This document shows, in pieces, positions 25,279 to 35,027 of a DNA stretch of 64,000 nucleotides. Each line of letters opens with the position of its first letter. Within the stretch, counting starts at the first letter, position 1. The stretch spans positions 20,747-84,746 of the forward strand of contig NZ_AZFN01000007.1 in the NCBI RefSeq assembly GCF_001434365.1. The letters are read 5' to 3'. The notes below the pieces were generated by a model. The model saw nothing but the letters and a program-made list of their open reading frames with translations, made no database searches and was not told where the DNA came from. Origin of the DNA: Limosilactobacillus gastricus DSM 16045 (GTDB lineage Bacteria; Bacillota; Bacilli; Lactobacillales; Lactobacillaceae). Both the position numbers and the translations under genes were made by a program.

Positions 25279-25551
25279 TTATCCACAAGTTTTCCACAAC
25301 ATATCCACACCGCTTTGTGGATAGTCTTTTGTGTTTAATGGTTTTCCACATAAGTTATCCACAATTTAGCTTTGCTATATCTCGCACTAATAAATCCTAT
25401 TAAATCAACGTTTCTAGCGATTTTTAGTTTATTTAATCCACTTATCCACATTCACATTTATAACCTGTGGATAAGTTATTAAGGATTAGTAAAGCCTATT
25501 ATATCAGTCCTTGGTCCACCTGTGGATAACTCGTGGATATCTTTTTCCACA
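25279..25551. promoter_or_regulatory. DnaA-box cluster between rlmH and htrA
   Basis: Five perfect TTATCCACA boxes lie within 250 bp: 25279-25287, 25355-25363 and 25442-25450 on the plus strand, 25466-25474 and 25521-25529 on the minus. One-mismatch copies occur at 25290, 25301, 25316 (minus), 25342 and 25543. The density rivals the origin itself, but dnaA is 20 kb away and there is no AT-rich unwinding element with trios. It may titrate or reload DnaA, regulate rlmH, or be an origin remnant. Confidence 0.85.
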
Positions 25552-25595
25552 AAAAAGCTTGAAGTAGATTTACCCAAAATCTTTACTTCAAGCTT
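25551..25595 (-). terminator. Terminator after htrA
   Basis: On the minus strand, AAGCTTGAAGT and ACTTCAAGCTT pair, extended by AGATTT/AAATCT across a small bulge, then a run of T. Confidence 0.85.
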
Positions 25596-25600
25596 CATGA

Positions 25601-26842
25601 TTAACTATTTGTACTGCTACTACTATTGCTAGCCTCTGACAAGGTAACAGTCGCCGTTTTTTCCTGACCATCATGATAGTAAGTAATTTTGACTCGATCG
25701 CCCACCTTATATTTATATAGGGCCGTCCGCAAATCACTAGCATCCGTCACCGTTGTTTTCCCAAATTTTGTGATGACATCATATTGACTGAGTCCGGCCT
25801 TAGCAGCCGCTCCATCATCGGTCACACTCATTACGACCACGCCGGAGGTTACGTTAGTTGGTAATTTCAACACTTCGGTCTGATCACTTTCCGTCACACT
25901 ATCTAAATCAAGCATGCTAATTCCTAATGATGGTCGGGAAATGGAACCGTTCTTCACCAGTTGATTAATGACGCTTACCACTTCATTACTTGGAATGGCA
26001 AAGCCCATCCCTTCAACACTAGTTCCATCAATGCTGGATGATAACTTCATCGAATTAATGCCAATCACTTGTCCCGCCATATTAATCAAGGGACCACCCG
26101 AATTTCCAGAATTAATTGCGGTATCAGTCTGGATCACCTTGGTTGCTACCGAAGCATCACTAGCTCGAATAGTCCGATTAACGGCGGAGACAATCCCCTT
26201 AGTTACTGAATTAGCGTACTCCGTTCCCATTGGCGAACCAATCGCGAGGACATCTTGTCCCGCTTGAACCTGCTTTGAATTTCCAAATTCAGCAACCGTC
26301 TTAACATGACTCGCACTAATCTTGAGAACTGCTAAATCTGTCGTTTCATCCGTCCCAACAATTTTGGCTGAAACCTTTCGACCAGACGCCAGAATAACAC
26401 TAACGGCGCTCGCTCCCGAGACCACATGGTTATTAGTCACAATATAGGCCGTTCCCGCTGATTTTTTATAAATCACTCCCGATCCTTCAGCCGCCGTTTC
26501 TAAGCCTGAACTATTAGTGGATGAAGAACTAGATGCATAGCCAAAGTCACCCATGTTACTGGTACTCGTACTTTGCTGATTAATAACACTGACCACGGCC
26601 CCTTTCACCTTGTTATATGCTTTGGTGGAGCTACTGGTTGCTACTTTACTATTATGAACTTTAGCTCCCCCAGAAGATCCAAAGCCACTGGCCACCGTAC
26701 TGACGATCGTCGGCCAAACACTGCTAATGGTTTTTTGAACGCCCCAAAAAATTCCGCCGCCGATTAAGCCCGCAACTATCCCAACAGTGGCCACTTTCAT
26801 CCAGAATAATTGTCGATTGCGATCATGATTGGAATTTCGCAT
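25601..26842 (-). CDS. htrA: HtrA/DegP-like membrane serine protease
   Basis: This surface quality-control protease has 413 residues. An N-terminal membrane anchor (about 16-37) is followed by a Ser/Gly-rich linker. The trypsin-like domain has catalytic H139 (T-N-N-H-V), D169 (T-T-D-L-A-V-L) and S248 (G-N-S-G-G-P-L). One PDZ domain occupies about residues 300-400, and the C-terminal tail is Ser-rich. It is the last gene of the walRKHIJ-htrA cluster, about 70 bp after walJ, followed by a strong terminator. Confidence 0.96.
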   Translation of the reverse strand: MRNSNHDRNRQLFWMKVATVGIVAGLIGGGIFWGVQKTISSVWPTIVSTVASGFGSSGGAKVHNSKVATSSSTKAYNKVKGAVVSVINQQSTSTSNMGDFGYASSSSSTNSSGLETAAEGSGVIYKKSAGTAYIVTNNHVVSGASAVSVILASGRKVSAKIVGTDETTDLAVLKISASHVKTVAEFGNSKQVQAGQDVLAIGSPMGTEYANSVTKGIVSAVNRTIRASDASVATKVIQTDTAINSGNSGGPLINMAGQVIGINSMKLSSSIDGTSVEGMGFAIPSNEVVSVINQLVKNGSISRPSLGISMLDLDSVTESDQTEVLKLPTNVTSGVVVMSVTDDGAAAKAGLSQYDVITKFGKTTVTDASDLRTALYKYKVGDRVKITYYHDGQEKTATVTLSEASNSSSSTNS

Positions 26843-26915
26843 TGATCATTTCCTCCGTACCCCATAGTTAATTTTTATTTTACCAGAGGATCTTGAAAAA
26901 GCTGTTCATATATCT

Positions 26916-27722
26916 TTACAAAATTGTTAAGCCCAAAGCCTGATCTGGTTCGGCATCAATCAGTTTAAAATCATGATCTACCCCCAGGTCATGGGTTTCT
27001 AGCTCTTCAGCAACCGTTAGATGGGCTAACGATCGTAAGTTATTATGTTGACTCCGGTGTCCCAAAATCACTTCTTTGGTTCGATCACCAATTACTGAAA
27101 TTAAGGCCGCCGCTCCCTCTTCATTGGACAAATGGCCTTCATCCCCTAAGATCCGCTGCTTTAATGACCAGGTATAAGGTCCATTCCGCAACATCTCCGT
27201 ATCATGGTTACATTCCATTAAATAGGCATCCGCATTTTGAATGATGCCGACCATCCGCTCTGAAACATATCCCGTATCAGTTAACAGACACAAGCTTTTA
27301 TCATCGTGGTGAACCTGATAAAACTGGGGTTGAGCCGCATCGTGAGAAACTGCAAATGATTCCACCTGCAGATCACCAAAATCGATTACTTGCCCCGGTT
27401 GGACTTCAAAGCATTGATCACTTTTGACCTTGCCAATTTTGTTACTTATGGCATCCCAGGTGCCTTGATTAGCATAGACATTCACCCCATACCGCCGTGC
27501 AAGTACCCCAACGCCTTGGATATGGTCGCTATGTTCATGCGTCACAAAAATCGCTTCAATATCCGTCATCGATCGACCAATGGCCTGTAACCGTTCTTCA
27601 ATTTTCTTCCCGCTTAATCCAGCATCGATTAAAATACGGTGCTGACCGGTTTCAATATAGGTTGAATTACCGGTGCTGCCGCTGGCTAAAATACTGTATT
27701 TTAATTCCTTTTCTAATGACAA
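26916..27722 (-). CDS. walJ: MBL-fold hydrolase WalJ (YycJ)
   Basis: The 268-residue metallo-beta-lactamase-fold protein has the metal motif T-H-E-H-S-D-H near residue 60 and a late G-H-R-S-Q-H-N-N. WalJ proteins are 5'-exonuclease-like enzymes of the WalRK operon, implicated in DNA repair and in coordinating division with replication. It lies 11 bp after walI. Confidence 0.95.
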   Translation of the reverse strand: MSLEKELKYSILASGSTGNSTYIETGQHRILIDAGLSGKKIEERLQAIGRSMTDIEAIFVTHEHSDHIQGVGVLARRYGVNVYANQGTWDAISNKIGKVKSDQCFEVQPGQVIDFGDLQVESFAVSHDAAQPQFYQVHHDDKSLCLLTDTGYVSERMVGIIQNADAYLMECNHDTEMLRNGPYTWSLKQRILGDEGHLSNEEGAAALISVIGDRTKEVILGHRSQHNNLRSLAHLTVAEELETHDLGVDHDFKLIDAEPDQALGLTIL

Positions 27723-27733
27723 GCTGATTACCT

Positions 27734-28519
27734 CTAATCATTTGTTTGAATAATCGTTCCCGTAATAGCGTTAACCCTTAAATAAGTGGTTTTATTATTA
27801 GATCGATCTCTTACTTTAGCTTCCCAAATTGGTGCATAAATATCCTGATTGTCTGATGAGCTAACTTTGGAAAAGCCATATTGAAGCCAAATAACCTTGG
27901 AATTACTTGGGATTTCATTATGCCGATACAATACCGCAATCGCTTGTTGCGAACTAATTGCACTCACCTGTTGGCGAAGTACTTTGATCCCTTTTAAATA
28001 GGTTTGAGTATAACCGGTTAATTTTTGACCACTCACCCGAAATTGGATTCTTCCGGTGGCATCAAGAACCGGAATGTCATCAATCATCTGCGTATAAACT
28101 AAGCGACTTTTGGTTGAAAAATCTTGATTGACTTGGTAGCTCTGCCCGTGTGCAATGCGAGAATTACTTCTTAACCAACTTTTAATTGTAGCTTTTTGAT
28201 TAGCAATGGCAGTATTAAAGGTCGACGTAATTTGTGTTCCAGACCAATAGGCACTTTGTCGCGACAGACTCGTTACCTCATCACCCAAATCAGTGGACGA
28301 ATTAACACTTATATAATAGCCCCTAGGCTGATGATTGGATAACTTAGGTACCGTGATCGAATCCGTTTTCAATTCGCGAAGTAACATCGCTTGTTGGCTG
28401 ACACTTTGTCCTGAGTTGGACTGGACCCGCCAAAATCCCCAAAAAAAGGAAATGACGAGCACAATATCCAAAATGACAAAGGCAATCAAAAAGATGCCCT
28501 GAATTCGCCGGAAATTCAT
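27734..28519 (-). CDS. walI: WalK regulator WalI (YycI)
   Basis: This 261-residue membrane-anchored accessory protein restrains the WalK kinase in B. subtilis together with WalH. It has a single N-terminal transmembrane segment (about 9-29) and an extracytoplasmic YycI domain containing duplicated PepSY-like folds. It starts 3 bp after walH with GAGGAAT upstream. Sequence conservation in the family is low; the operon position secures the call. Confidence 0.92.
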   Translation of the reverse strand: MNFRRIQGIFLIAFVILDIVLVISFFWGFWRVQSNSGQSVSQQAMLLRELKTDSITVPKLSNHQPRGYYISVNSSTDLGDEVTSLSRQSAYWSGTQITSTFNTAIANQKATIKSWLRSNSRIAHGQSYQVNQDFSTKSRLVYTQMIDDIPVLDATGRIQFRVSGQKLTGYTQTYLKGIKVLRQQVSAISSQQAIAVLYRHNEIPSNSKVIWLQYGFSKVSSSDNQDIYAPIWEAKVRDRSNNKTTYLRVNAITGTIIQTND

Positions 28520-28522
28520 CGT

Positions 28523-29818
28523 CTATTCCTCCTTGAGTAAAGTCTGATATGGTACCCAATTTCCATTGTAATAAACATAATAGGTGGGTTCCAAAGTTAC
28601 CGTTTCAGTATCATCATTGTTCCACGTGTAACCAATCCGCATCCCCTTAACCTTTTTTAATTGGCCGCTTTCCTTCAAAGCGTTGGAAACCACGGCCGAT
28701 GAAGGCATGGTAACTGTTGTTCCATCACTAGTTTGGGGAAGACCCAAATAATAATTTGATAATTGGTAGCGTTCCATCCCATCATTATTGGACTTAATTA
28801 GGATGGTTCCATAATTTCGACTACTAAAAATCGGGAAGCCTTGGACAAAGCTGCGGTAAGTAACCGTTTGACCAGCTTGTGAAACCGTATCAAAGTAAAT
28901 GCCCGTTAGATCAATACTCAGCTTTTTAAGGCGATTATAGAGATGACTTTCCAAACTTTGCCGACCATATTTTTGATCTTTCCCTAAATAATTATCGTAT
29001 TGGATACTACCAGTTTGACGGTTATAGGTCATCCGATGCGAATTACCATTCGTATAAATGATTTGATTCCCATTTCTTTCTGTATCAATTGAATTGGAAT
29101 TAGCAGTAGCTAATAAGGTCTGGGCTAAGTTATCAACATTATGTTGACTAACATCATAAGAATAGGTGGGTAGCGTATATTCGTGCGGATAAGATAAAAT
29201 TGGCGTACAGTTAACAATCTTATGATCAACATCCACCCGTCGACCACCTTTAAGGGACTGCTTAATTGCCTTTAAACTTAATTGATCAACCTTGACCCGA
29301 TAGACTTTCTTACCCTGGTCCGCGAGCAGATATACTCGGCCACGATCATTTAAGGGCACCACCACATAATTAACCGTTGCTAACCGATCGGCATCTAGGG
29401 ACTGATCAAAAACTTGATTAAACACCGTCATTGAAACGTGGTCGGGGAAGGAAATTGTCACGGTGTTGGCCATTCGTAAATAATCCAAATATTTCCCATT
29501 ATCACCATTCGCAACTCGATTCAGTCCACTCATTTTGGTTTTTGTTAGGGTTTGTTGAATCGTTAGCGCTGGGTTGCGCTTTTGATTATATAACAGCTGT
29601 TGACTCCCATCTTGTTTCGTCACGACTACCTGATTAGCTTGATAGACACTCCCAATGGAAGTAAGTGAATCATTAGTCGAACTAGTACTATTACTTGCTG
29701 GAATTCGATTGGCTTGATAAGGATTAATCCAGACACTAATTGATAGGACCACACTAATCACCACCGCAATGATTAGCCCGAGTGGCAGTAAATAATTAGT
29801 CTTCATCCACTTGATCAT
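28523..29818 (-). CDS. walH: WalK regulator WalH (YycH)
   Basis: The 431-residue WalK accessory protein has one N-terminal transmembrane segment (about 10-28) and a large YycH extracytoplasmic domain. The frame is open to 29908, but GAGGAGG sits nine bases before the ATG at 29816-29818, so this start is chosen. It overlaps the end of walK by 23 bp, implying translational coupling. Confidence 0.9.
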   Translation of the reverse strand: MIKWMKTNYLLPLGLIIAVVISVVLSISVWINPYQANRIPASNSTSSTNDSLTSIGSVYQANQVVVTKQDGSQQLLYNQKRNPALTIQQTLTKTKMSGLNRVANGDNGKYLDYLRMANTVTISFPDHVSMTVFNQVFDQSLDADRLATVNYVVVPLNDRGRVYLLADQGKKVYRVKVDQLSLKAIKQSLKGGRRVDVDHKIVNCTPILSYPHEYTLPTYSYDVSQHNVDNLAQTLLATANSNSIDTERNGNQIIYTNGNSHRMTYNRQTGSIQYDNYLGKDQKYGRQSLESHLYNRLKKLSIDLTGIYFDTVSQAGQTVTYRSFVQGFPIFSSRNYGTILIKSNNDGMERYQLSNYYLGLPQTSDGTTVTMPSSAVVSNALKESGQLKKVKGMRIGYTWNNDDTETVTLEPTYYVYYNGNWVPYQTLLKEE

Positions 29819-31664
29819 CCCAATCATCCTCCTCAAATGGTACGTATGGCAAAGCAATATAAAAGGTTGACCCTTTTCCTTCCGTACTGTTAACCCAAAT
29901 TTGACCACCTAATAGGTTAATTACCTCTTTAGAAATCGCTAACCCTAAACCAGTTCCTCCTTGTTTACGAGAACGAGCTTTGTCAACTCGGAAGAATCGG
30001 TCAAAAACGTGTCGTAAATCTTTGCGCGGAATCCCCAAGCCTTGGTCAGCAATACTCAATATGACATGATTATGGGTGTCAGTTAATCGAGCCGTGATCA
30101 CCCCACCATCCGGTGAATATTTAACCGCGTTGTTCATGATATTATCGATTACCTGCGTGAACTTATCAGGATCAATTTCTACCCATAAACTCTTGTTAGT
30201 AATATGCCGGTCAATAGTATATTTCTTTTGATCGGAATCATCCGCCGTTTCATTTTTAATGATCATGTCAAAGCGGTTCAAAATATAGTTAAAAAGTTCC
30301 CCGATGTTAACGTATTCCAAATCTAACTTGGTGGTCCCTGAATCCATTCGCGATAAACTTAACAGATCATTAATCATCCGGATCATCCGCTCGGTTTCAT
30401 CTTCAACCACCTTTAGAAAGCGGGGACTCAATTCTGGATCATTGATAGCCCCATCACTAAGCGCTTCCACATAACTTCGGACACTAGTTAAGGGGGTCCG
30501 TAATTCATGGGAAACGTTCGAGACGAATTGTTTACGTTCTTCTTCTTCTTGTACTTGATCCGTAATATCGTGAAGAACACAAACCAGCCCACTTACGAAT
30601 CCTGATTCTCGTTGGATTGGGGAGAAAGAAGCACTGATAATCGTATCGTCGGTTAACCCATCTAGAATCACTTCATTTTGGGCCTGCTCATTTTCTACTA
30701 GGTCACGAATACTGTAATTTTGACGAATATCTAAAACCCCCAGAATCGACTGACCGATCACTTCTTTCTCATCATCAACCCCTAATAACTGCAATGCCAT
30801 ATTGTTGATGATGATTACATTTCCGCGCCGATCCGTTGCTAAAACCCCATCAGACATGTGAGCCAGGACCCCATCGAGCCGGCGCCGTTCAGCATCCGTT
30901 GATTCTTGTGATTCTTCTACCCGAATGGACAGGTTGTTAATTGCCGCTGACAGCTGCCCCAGCTCATCATTGCCATTAACTTTAACGCGCCCTGAGAAAT
31001 CCCCCCGCGCGATCCGTAAGGTTTGTTTCCGCATTTCTTCAATTGGTCGGGTAATTTCCCGGGAAATGATAATGGATAAAATCAAACCAATGATGATGGT
31101 AATCACCGTGGCCGATAAATATATTAACGAGATACTGGTAACGGTACTGTATACACTCTCTAAGCTAGCTCGAATATATACAACCCCCACCACATTGTTT
31201 GTATCGCCACTCATTAAAGGAATCGTCGTGATATAATAGTGGGTCTTACTGTCGCTGTCATAAACCGTTTCGGAATGACTTCGATTATTCACCAGGGTAT
31301 TCTTGACGATTTGGGTATTAGCTTTTTGACCAACAACACTTTGATCCCGATTGCTGGTCCCTCGAATAATCCCTTTAGCATCTACCACGCGGATTTCAGT
31401 AATACTATTATTCTCAACCTTTTGTAGGGTGGAGTTAATATTTCGATTAGCGGTCTTGGTATTCGTCTGGACTAACTCTTGAGTTAAAGAATTTTCAACG
31501 TATGAAGGTAACTCAATTTGTTGCTTAAAATTAGTTAAGTTTTCGTGTTCTAATTGACGCACAAAAAGCGCCCCCACTATTTCTAATGTCAAAATCAACA
31601 TTAGAACAAAGACAAGGGCGATTTTATATTGGATCGATTGATAAAATTTAATTTTACTGTTCAA
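29796..31664 (-). CDS. walK: Essential sensor histidine kinase WalK
   Basis: This kinase controls cell-wall hydrolase expression with WalR. The 622-residue protein has a first membrane segment (about 13-33), an extracytoplasmic sensor domain, a second membrane segment (about 178-200), a HAMP domain, and an intracellular PAS domain (about 260-370). The HisKA box is S-N-V-S-H-E-L-R-T-P-L-T-S near residue 385, and the ATPase domain has N-N-A-V-K-Y and G-L-G-L-A-I motifs. A perfect ATTTCCCGGGAAAT falls in its I-I-S-R-E-I codons. It lies 12 bp after walR. Confidence 0.97.
   Translation of the reverse strand: MNSKIKFYQSIQYKIALVFVLMLILTLEIVGALFVRQLEHENLTNFKQQIELPSYVENSLTQELVQTNTKTANRNINSTLQKVENNSITEIRVVDAKGIIRGTSNRDQSVVGQKANTQIVKNTLVNNRSHSETVYDSDSKTHYYITTIPLMSGDTNNVVGVVYIRASLESVYSTVTSISLIYLSATVITIIIGLILSIIISREITRPIEEMRKQTLRIARGDFSGRVKVNGNDELGQLSAAINNLSIRVEESQESTDAERRRLDGVLAHMSDGVLATDRRGNVIIINNMALQLLGVDDEKEVIGQSILGVLDIRQNYSIRDLVENEQAQNEVILDGLTDDTIISASFSPIQRESGFVSGLVCVLHDITDQVQEEEERKQFVSNVSHELRTPLTSVRSYVEALSDGAINDPELSPRFLKVVEDETERMIRMINDLLSLSRMDSGTTKLDLEYVNIGELFNYILNRFDMIIKNETADDSDQKKYTIDRHITNKSLWVEIDPDKFTQVIDNIMNNAVKYSPDGGVITARLTDTHNHVILSIADQGLGIPRKDLRHVFDRFFRVDKARSRKQGGTGLGLAISKEVINLLGGQIWVNSTEGKGSTFYIALPYVPFEEDDWDDQVDED
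31054..31067. promoter_or_regulatory. Perfect Noc-binding-site consensus (in walK)
   Basis: ATTTCCCGGGAAAT, identical to the B. subtilis Noc consensus, within the walK coding region. Confidence 0.6.
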
Positions 31665-31676
31665 TCGTTTGACTCC

Positions 31677-32384
31677 CTAATTCTGATTAGGATTAGCTAA
31701 GAAGTAACCAACCCCCCGCCGGGTAATCAACCATTGCGGGTGGCTTGGATTATCTTCAATCTTTTCCCGAAGTCGCCGCACGGTCACGTCGACCGTTCGC
31801 ACATCCCCAAAGTAATCATAACCCCATACTGTTTGCAACAAATTTTCCCGGTTAATGACTTGGCCTTGGTGTTGAGCTAAATAATGCAGCAATTCAAATT
31901 CTCGGTGAGTTAAATTAATGTTTTCACCACGTTTCGTTACTGTGTAAGCATCTGGATGAATCGTTAAATCCCCAATTTGGATATCGGCTTCTCGTCCATC
32001 TTCCACCGCACTAGTCACAACTTCTTGACGTCTTAAATTAGCTTTAACCCGAGCAACTAGCTCTCGATTAGAGAACGGCTTGGTAACGTAATCATCTGCT
32101 CCTAATTCGAGCCCCAACACCTTATCAAGCTCAGAATCCTTAGCCGTGGCCATGATAATAGGAGTGGTATATTTAGCCCGAACCTGCTTTGCCACTTCAA
32201 GGCCATCTACCTTTGGTAACATTAGATCTAAGACTAATAAGTCCGGTTTTTCTGATTCGACTTTTTCTAAAGCTTCCTCGCCATCAAAGGCGACAACGAC
32301 TTCATAACCTTCTTTTTCAAGATTAAATTTGATGATGTCTGAAATTGGTTTTTCATCATCAACAACCAAAATTTTTTTAGACAT
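31677..32384 (-). CDS. walR: Essential response regulator WalR
   Basis: The 235-residue OmpR/PhoB-type regulator has a receiver domain (acidic pocket V-V-D-D-E near residue 9, phospho-acceptor in L-V-L-D-L-M-L-P, K in V-T-K-P-F) and a winged-helix output domain ending R-R-L-R-E-K-I-E...T-R-R-G-V-G-Y. The frame is open to 32453, but CGGAGGGGAAGC immediately precedes the ATG at 32382-32384, giving M-S-K-K-I-L. First gene of the wal operon. Confidence 0.97.
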   Translation of the reverse strand: MSKKILVVDDEKPISDIIKFNLEKEGYEVVVAFDGEEALEKVESEKPDLLVLDLMLPKVDGLEVAKQVRAKYTTPIIMATAKDSELDKVLGLELGADDYVTKPFSNRELVARVKANLRRQEVVTSAVEDGREADIQIGDLTIHPDAYTVTKRGENINLTHREFELLHYLAQHQGQVINRENLLQTVWGYDYFGDVRTVDVTVRRLREKIEDNPSHPQWLITRRGVGYFLANPNQN

Positions 32385-32564
32385 GCTTCCCCTCCGAAAA
32401 TACATCTCTCGTTGGCACTTATGCGATAGGTCCATTATAGCATGAACAGCCAAGACTGTTCATTTGGCAAAACCAAGGGGCGCTATTTTTTTTCAGTAAT
32501 TTATTTATAATAATTGATAGTTATGAGATAATAATGTTGTACAAACATAACGGAGGTAGTGACC

Positions 32565-32885
32565 ATGAAGAAAATCTTCTTATCATTGGTGGGAACAATT
32601 GGGATTGCCCTCATCTTTTTTGCTAGTTTAATGAATCATACCGATTTATCGCTTAGTAATAACTATCGAGAACTTTTTGCTTTTCTTGGTTTTGTGATTC
32701 TGCTCATTGTACTTGCCTTTAGAGGTGCTTTTAAAAATCCCGCTAACTTTCATTTCTATCGATATTTTTGTTACACTTTTACAGCCGTAATCTTTGTTAA
32801 TGCGCTGGTAAATGGGGTCTCATTGGGAGCTTATTTGATTTTTTGCATTTTAGTATTTGGAAGTTTTTACTATCGAAAAGCCTAA
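32565..32885 (+). CDS. Small membrane protein of unknown function
   Basis: The 106-residue protein is almost entirely hydrophobic, with four predicted membrane segments (about 4-22, 36-55, 66-86, 87-102). The ATG at 32565 is preferred over the in-frame GTG at 32559 because GGAGG lies eight bases upstream of it. It is divergent from walR. No family is recognised; the good ribosome binding site and uniform hydrophobicity support a real gene. Confidence 0.7.
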   Translation: MKKIFLSLVGTIGIALIFFASLMNHTDLSLSNNYRELFAFLGFVILLIVLAFRGAFKNPANFHFYRYFCYTFTAVIFVNALVNGVSLGAYLIFCILVFGSFYYRKA

Positions 32886-33027
32886 TTAAGTAGTACTCGT
32901 CTTAACAACATAAGCAAAGCAGATCGTGATCCGTTGATTCGGCAACTTTTTTTAAAAAGTTACTAAAAAGTATTGCCAAACTAAAGGGTACCTGATATTA
33001 TAATTTATGTTGTCAAAGACGAGACAC

Positions 33028-33100
33028 GGGCAGTTAGCTCAGCTGGCAGAGCACCGGACTCTTAATCCGGGTGTCCAGGGTTCGATCCCCTGACTGCCCA
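33028..33100 (+). tRNA. tRNA-Lys (anticodon CTT)
   Basis: A complete 73-nt cloverleaf. The acceptor stem is GGGCAGT/ACTGCCC with discriminator A, the D arm TTAGCTCAGCTGGCAGAGC, the anticodon stem CCGGA/TCCGG with loop CTCTTAA (anticodon CTT), and the T arm CCAGG-GTTCGATC-CCCTG region. The 3' CCA is not encoded. A promoter-like TTGCCA (32973) with TATTAT (32996) lies upstream and a terminator follows at once, so it is a single-tRNA unit. Confidence 0.97.
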
Positions 33101-33104
33101 TTGT

Positions 33105-33133
33105 AACCGATCACTTTAGGTGGTCGGTTTTTT
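33105..33133 (+). terminator. Terminator after tRNA-Lys
   Basis: AACCGATCAC (33105-33114) pairs with GTGGTCGGTT (33120-33129) across a 5-base loop, allowing one wobble, followed by T. Confidence 0.85.
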
Positions 33134-33141
33134 GTATACCA

Positions 33142-33176
33142 AAAGAACCTGGTAGCAATTAGCTCCCAGGTTCTTT
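33142..33176 (-). terminator. Terminator after dnaB
   Basis: AAAGAACCTGG (33142-33152) pairs with CCAGGTTCTTT (33166-33176), 11 bp perfect, just after the dnaB stop codon. Confidence 0.75.
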
Positions 33177-33182
33177 GATAAT

Positions 33183-34553
33183 TTAAGCTTCTTCATAATC
33201 AATTGAAGCGAATTTATTATAAGCTTTATTGAAGAGGAGTTTGACCGTTCCTCGCGGGCCACTCCGGTTCTTTTCAATGATTACTTCAACTTCGCTTAGA
33301 CTATTAGTTTCATCTTGCTGCTCAGCGCCTTGTTCACGAGTATAGTAGTCTTCCCGATATAGGAACCCAACAATATCCGCATCTTGTTCAATCGACCCTG
33401 ATTCTCGAATATCTGATAGCACTGGCCGTTTGTCTTGTCGCTGTTCCACTCCCCGTGATAATTGGGATAAGGCGATTACTGGCACACTTAATTCTTTGGC
33501 AAGCTTTTTTAATTGTCGCGAAATTTCCGAAACTTCTTGTTGCCGACTTTCCGAGTTGGATCCTTCAATCAATTGAAGATAATCAATCACAATTAAACCT
33601 AGATTTCCTTCGCGCTTGGCAAGTCGTCGGCACTTCGCCCGAATTTCAGCAACTTTAATTCCTGGCGTGTCATCAATAAAAATTTTGGCTTCACTCAAGG
33701 TCTGTGACGCTACCCAAAATTGTTCCCACTCATCGGCATTCATGTTCCCAGTTCGCAAGTGATTGGCGTTGATGTTTCCTTCGGCACACAACATCCGATT
33801 TACCAGTGATTCAGCTCCCATTTCTAGGCTAAAAATTGCCACAGTTGGTCGTTCTTGGCTATGGGCTGCCACATTTTGTGCAATATTTAAGACAAAGGCC
33901 GTTTTTCCCATTGCCGGCCGGGCTGCTAAAATGATCAATTCGTCCGCATGTAAGCCGGTCGTCATTCGATCCAATTGTTGATACCCCATTGGAAGTCCCG
34001 TTACATCCGTCGTCTGTTGTGCTAATTCTTGTAAGTGATCAGCTGATTGCCCTAAAAGTGTATTGATGCTTTGGAGATCAGTTTGCGTGTTACTCTCAGC
34101 AACACTTAAAATTGATCGTTCGGCTTCATCCAACATCGTCGTCACATCTTGACGATCCTCATAGCCTTCACTCGCAATCTTAGTTGCGGTTTCAATCAAA
34201 CGCCGGGCCGTTGCCTTATCACGGACGATGCGAGCATAATAAGCCACATTAGCCGCCGTTGGAACTGCTGCTGCTAATTCGGCTAAATATTGCACTCCTC
34301 CCACATTGTCCAATTGATTGGTCCGCGTGAGTTCGTTTTGTAAATTAATGACATCAATCGGTTGATCTTGATCATTAAGGTGCAACATGGCCGCATAGAG
34401 GATTTGATGTTGACGGCTATAAAAATCATCAGGTTGGACGAATTCCATTGCTTCCACAATGGCGTCCTTTGTTAATAAGGCTGACCCTAAAACGGCTTGT
34501 TCTGCTTGAAGGTTCCGCGGTGGTGTCCGCGTGAGTTCTGCCGTATTATCCAT
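33183..34553 (-). CDS. dnaB: Replicative DNA helicase DnaB (DnaC in B. subtilis naming)
   Basis: This hexameric 5'-3' helicase of the replication fork has 456 residues. The N-terminal helical domain begins at P-R-N-L-Q-A-E-Q-A-V-L-G-S. The RecA-like domain has Walker A A-A-R-P-A-M-G-K-T (near residue 210) and the H4 motif with E-I-S-R-Q-L-K-x-L-A-K-E-L. It forms a unit with gdpP and rplI, 20 bp after rplI, the conserved order in Firmicutes. Confidence 0.98.
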   Translation of the reverse strand: MDNTAELTRTPPRNLQAEQAVLGSALLTKDAIVEAMEFVQPDDFYSRQHQILYAAMLHLNDQDQPIDVINLQNELTRTNQLDNVGGVQYLAELAAAVPTAANVAYYARIVRDKATARRLIETATKIASEGYEDRQDVTTMLDEAERSILSVAESNTQTDLQSINTLLGQSADHLQELAQQTTDVTGLPMGYQQLDRMTTGLHADELIILAARPAMGKTAFVLNIAQNVAAHSQERPTVAIFSLEMGAESLVNRMLCAEGNINANHLRTGNMNADEWEQFWVASQTLSEAKIFIDDTPGIKVAEIRAKCRRLAKREGNLGLIVIDYLQLIEGSNSESRQQEVSEISRQLKKLAKELSVPVIALSQLSRGVEQRQDKRPVLSDIRESGSIEQDADIVGFLYREDYYTREQGAEQQDETNSLSEVEVIIEKNRSGPRGTVKLLFNKAYNKFASIDYEEA

Positions 34554-34573
34554 GATTCCCTCAGTTCTTGCAT

Positions 34574-35026
34574 TTATTTTTCTGCAATGTGTACCCGTAA
34601 GGTTGCTTCAACTTCATGATGGAGTTTTACCGGAACATTAACATAACCCAGTGACTTAATCGGGGCAGCTAGTTCCATCTTTCGCTTATCTAACTTAATT
34701 TGATATTGTTTCTCCAAGGCCGCCGCAATCTGCTTGGTTGAAACCGAACCAAACATCCGACCATCTGAACCAGCTTTTCCTTGTAATTCAACAACAGTTT
34801 TATCGTCTTCCAAGACTTTTTTAAGTTTCTTTGCCTCGGCTAGCTCTTCAGCCGCATGCTTTTCTTCCGACCGCTTTTGCCCTGCCAATTCGCTCATTGC
34901 GGCCTTATTTGCAGCCTTAGCTTTCCCGCGTGGAATCAAGAAGTTCTGGGCATAGCCGTCAGAAACTTCTTTCACTTCGCCTCGCTTACCGCGTCCCTTA
35001 ACATCTTCAGTAAAAATAACCTTCAT
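34574..35026 (-). CDS. rplI: 50S ribosomal protein L9
   Basis: The 150-residue protein has the L9 N-terminal domain ([16 protein letters not shown]), the long connecting helix and the C-terminal rRNA-binding domain. The frame is open to 35065, but CGGAGGAAG precedes the ATG at 35024-35026, which gives the canonical N-terminus. It starts immediately after the gdpP stop codon. Confidence 0.98.
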   Translation of the reverse strand: MKVIFTEDVKGRGKRGEVKEVSDGYAQNFLIPRGKAKAANKAAMSELAGQKRSEEKHAAEELAEAKKLKKVLEDDKTVVELQGKAGSDGRMFGSVSTKQIAAALEKQYQIKLDKRKMELAAPIKSLGYVNVPVKLHHEVEATLRVHIAEK

Positions 35027-35027
35027 T

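Noticed and set aside
32900..32970. A/T hairpin AACTTTTT...AAAAAGTT after the small membrane gene
   Set aside because: Self-complementary only in A/T bases with no GC stem; a terminator is possible but cannot be supported.
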